From positions 1 to 5,418 of the forward strand of contig JACQGG010000205.1 in assembly GCA_016199665.1 (NCBI GenBank): DNA of 5,418 bases. Direction: 5' to 3'. The notes beneath the pieces were generated by a model that saw only the letters and a program-made list of their open reading frames with translations, was not told where the DNA came from and made no database searches. The position numbers and the translations under genes are program-made. Of this stretch, positions 5,353 through 5,418 are shown one piece after another (the stretch's first letter is position 1; every line of letters starts with the position of its first letter). The stretch comes from Acidobacteriota bacterium. Lineage in GTDB: Bacteria > Acidobacteriota > UBA6911 > JACQSX01.

Positions 5353-5418
5353 GGTTCAAGGCTCAGGGTTCGGGGCTCAGGGTTCGGGGTTCGGGGATCG
5401 GGGATCGGGGTTCGGGGA
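5346..5418. repeat. Heptad tandem repeat array 4 (GGTTCGG type), G-rich, runs off the window
   Basis: Ten complete heptads in one phase plus a partial one. They start with GGGTCAA and GGTTCAA and move to GGCTCAG, GGTTCGG and GGATCGG words. From 5386 the plus strand carries five runs of four G separated by 3 nt each, a G-quadruplex pattern. The array continues past 5418, so its full length is unknown. Confidence 0.92.

Noticed and set aside
5264..5359. N-terminal extension of the first cupin-like protein to a TTG at 5359
   Set aside because: It would translate heptad repeat and the predicted promoter, has no Shine-Dalgarno, and is not matched in the paralogue. The ATG at 5263 with AGGA upstream is preferred.

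Overview
The window looks like chromosome of a moderately GC-rich, Gram-negative-type soil or sediment bacterium, most likely an acidobacterium (Bryobacterales/Solibacter-like). This is inferred from gene style: a secreted PD40/TolB-type propeller protein, a secreted M28 peptidase fused to a PDZ domain, and intergenic DNA full of degenerate 7-bp repeats. No rRNA or marker gene is present to prove it.

Layout. Bases 1-197 (minus) hold the first 65 codons of a secreted PD40 propeller protein that runs off the left edge. A 291-bp divergent intergenic region follows, with a dyad over that gene's ribosome binding site, a likely promoter, a strong 25-position stem-loop (271-334) and a heptad repeat array (425-455). 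Bases 489-3886 (plus) are a tight three-gene unit: M28 metallopeptidase with PA and PDZ domains, a small secreted protein of unknown function, and a GT2 glycosyltransferase. The gaps are 6 and 2 nt, so they are probably co-transcribed. Bases 3887-4113 are a convergent intergenic region made largely of heptad repeats in inverted arrangement. Bases 4114-5263 (minus) hold two overlapping genes that appear to be divergent tandem paralogues with a cupin-like C-terminal half lacking the metal-binding histidines. Their probable promoter lies next to, and partly inside, a G-rich heptad array that runs off the right edge.

How the genes work together. The M28 peptidase and the PD40 protein are both exported and fit extracytoplasmic peptide turnover. 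The co-transcribed glycosyltransferase suggests an envelope link, but nothing in the sequence proves a shared pathway. The paired cupin-like proteins have no recognisable DNA-binding domain or catalytic site, and their role is unknown.

The most unusual material is non-coding. Three intergenic regions carry arrays with a strict 7-bp period but different heptamer words. One 19-bp string is identical on both sides of the peptidase-glycosyltransferase unit. The convergent spacer is a nested inverted repeat whose outer arm includes the glycosyltransferase stop codon.
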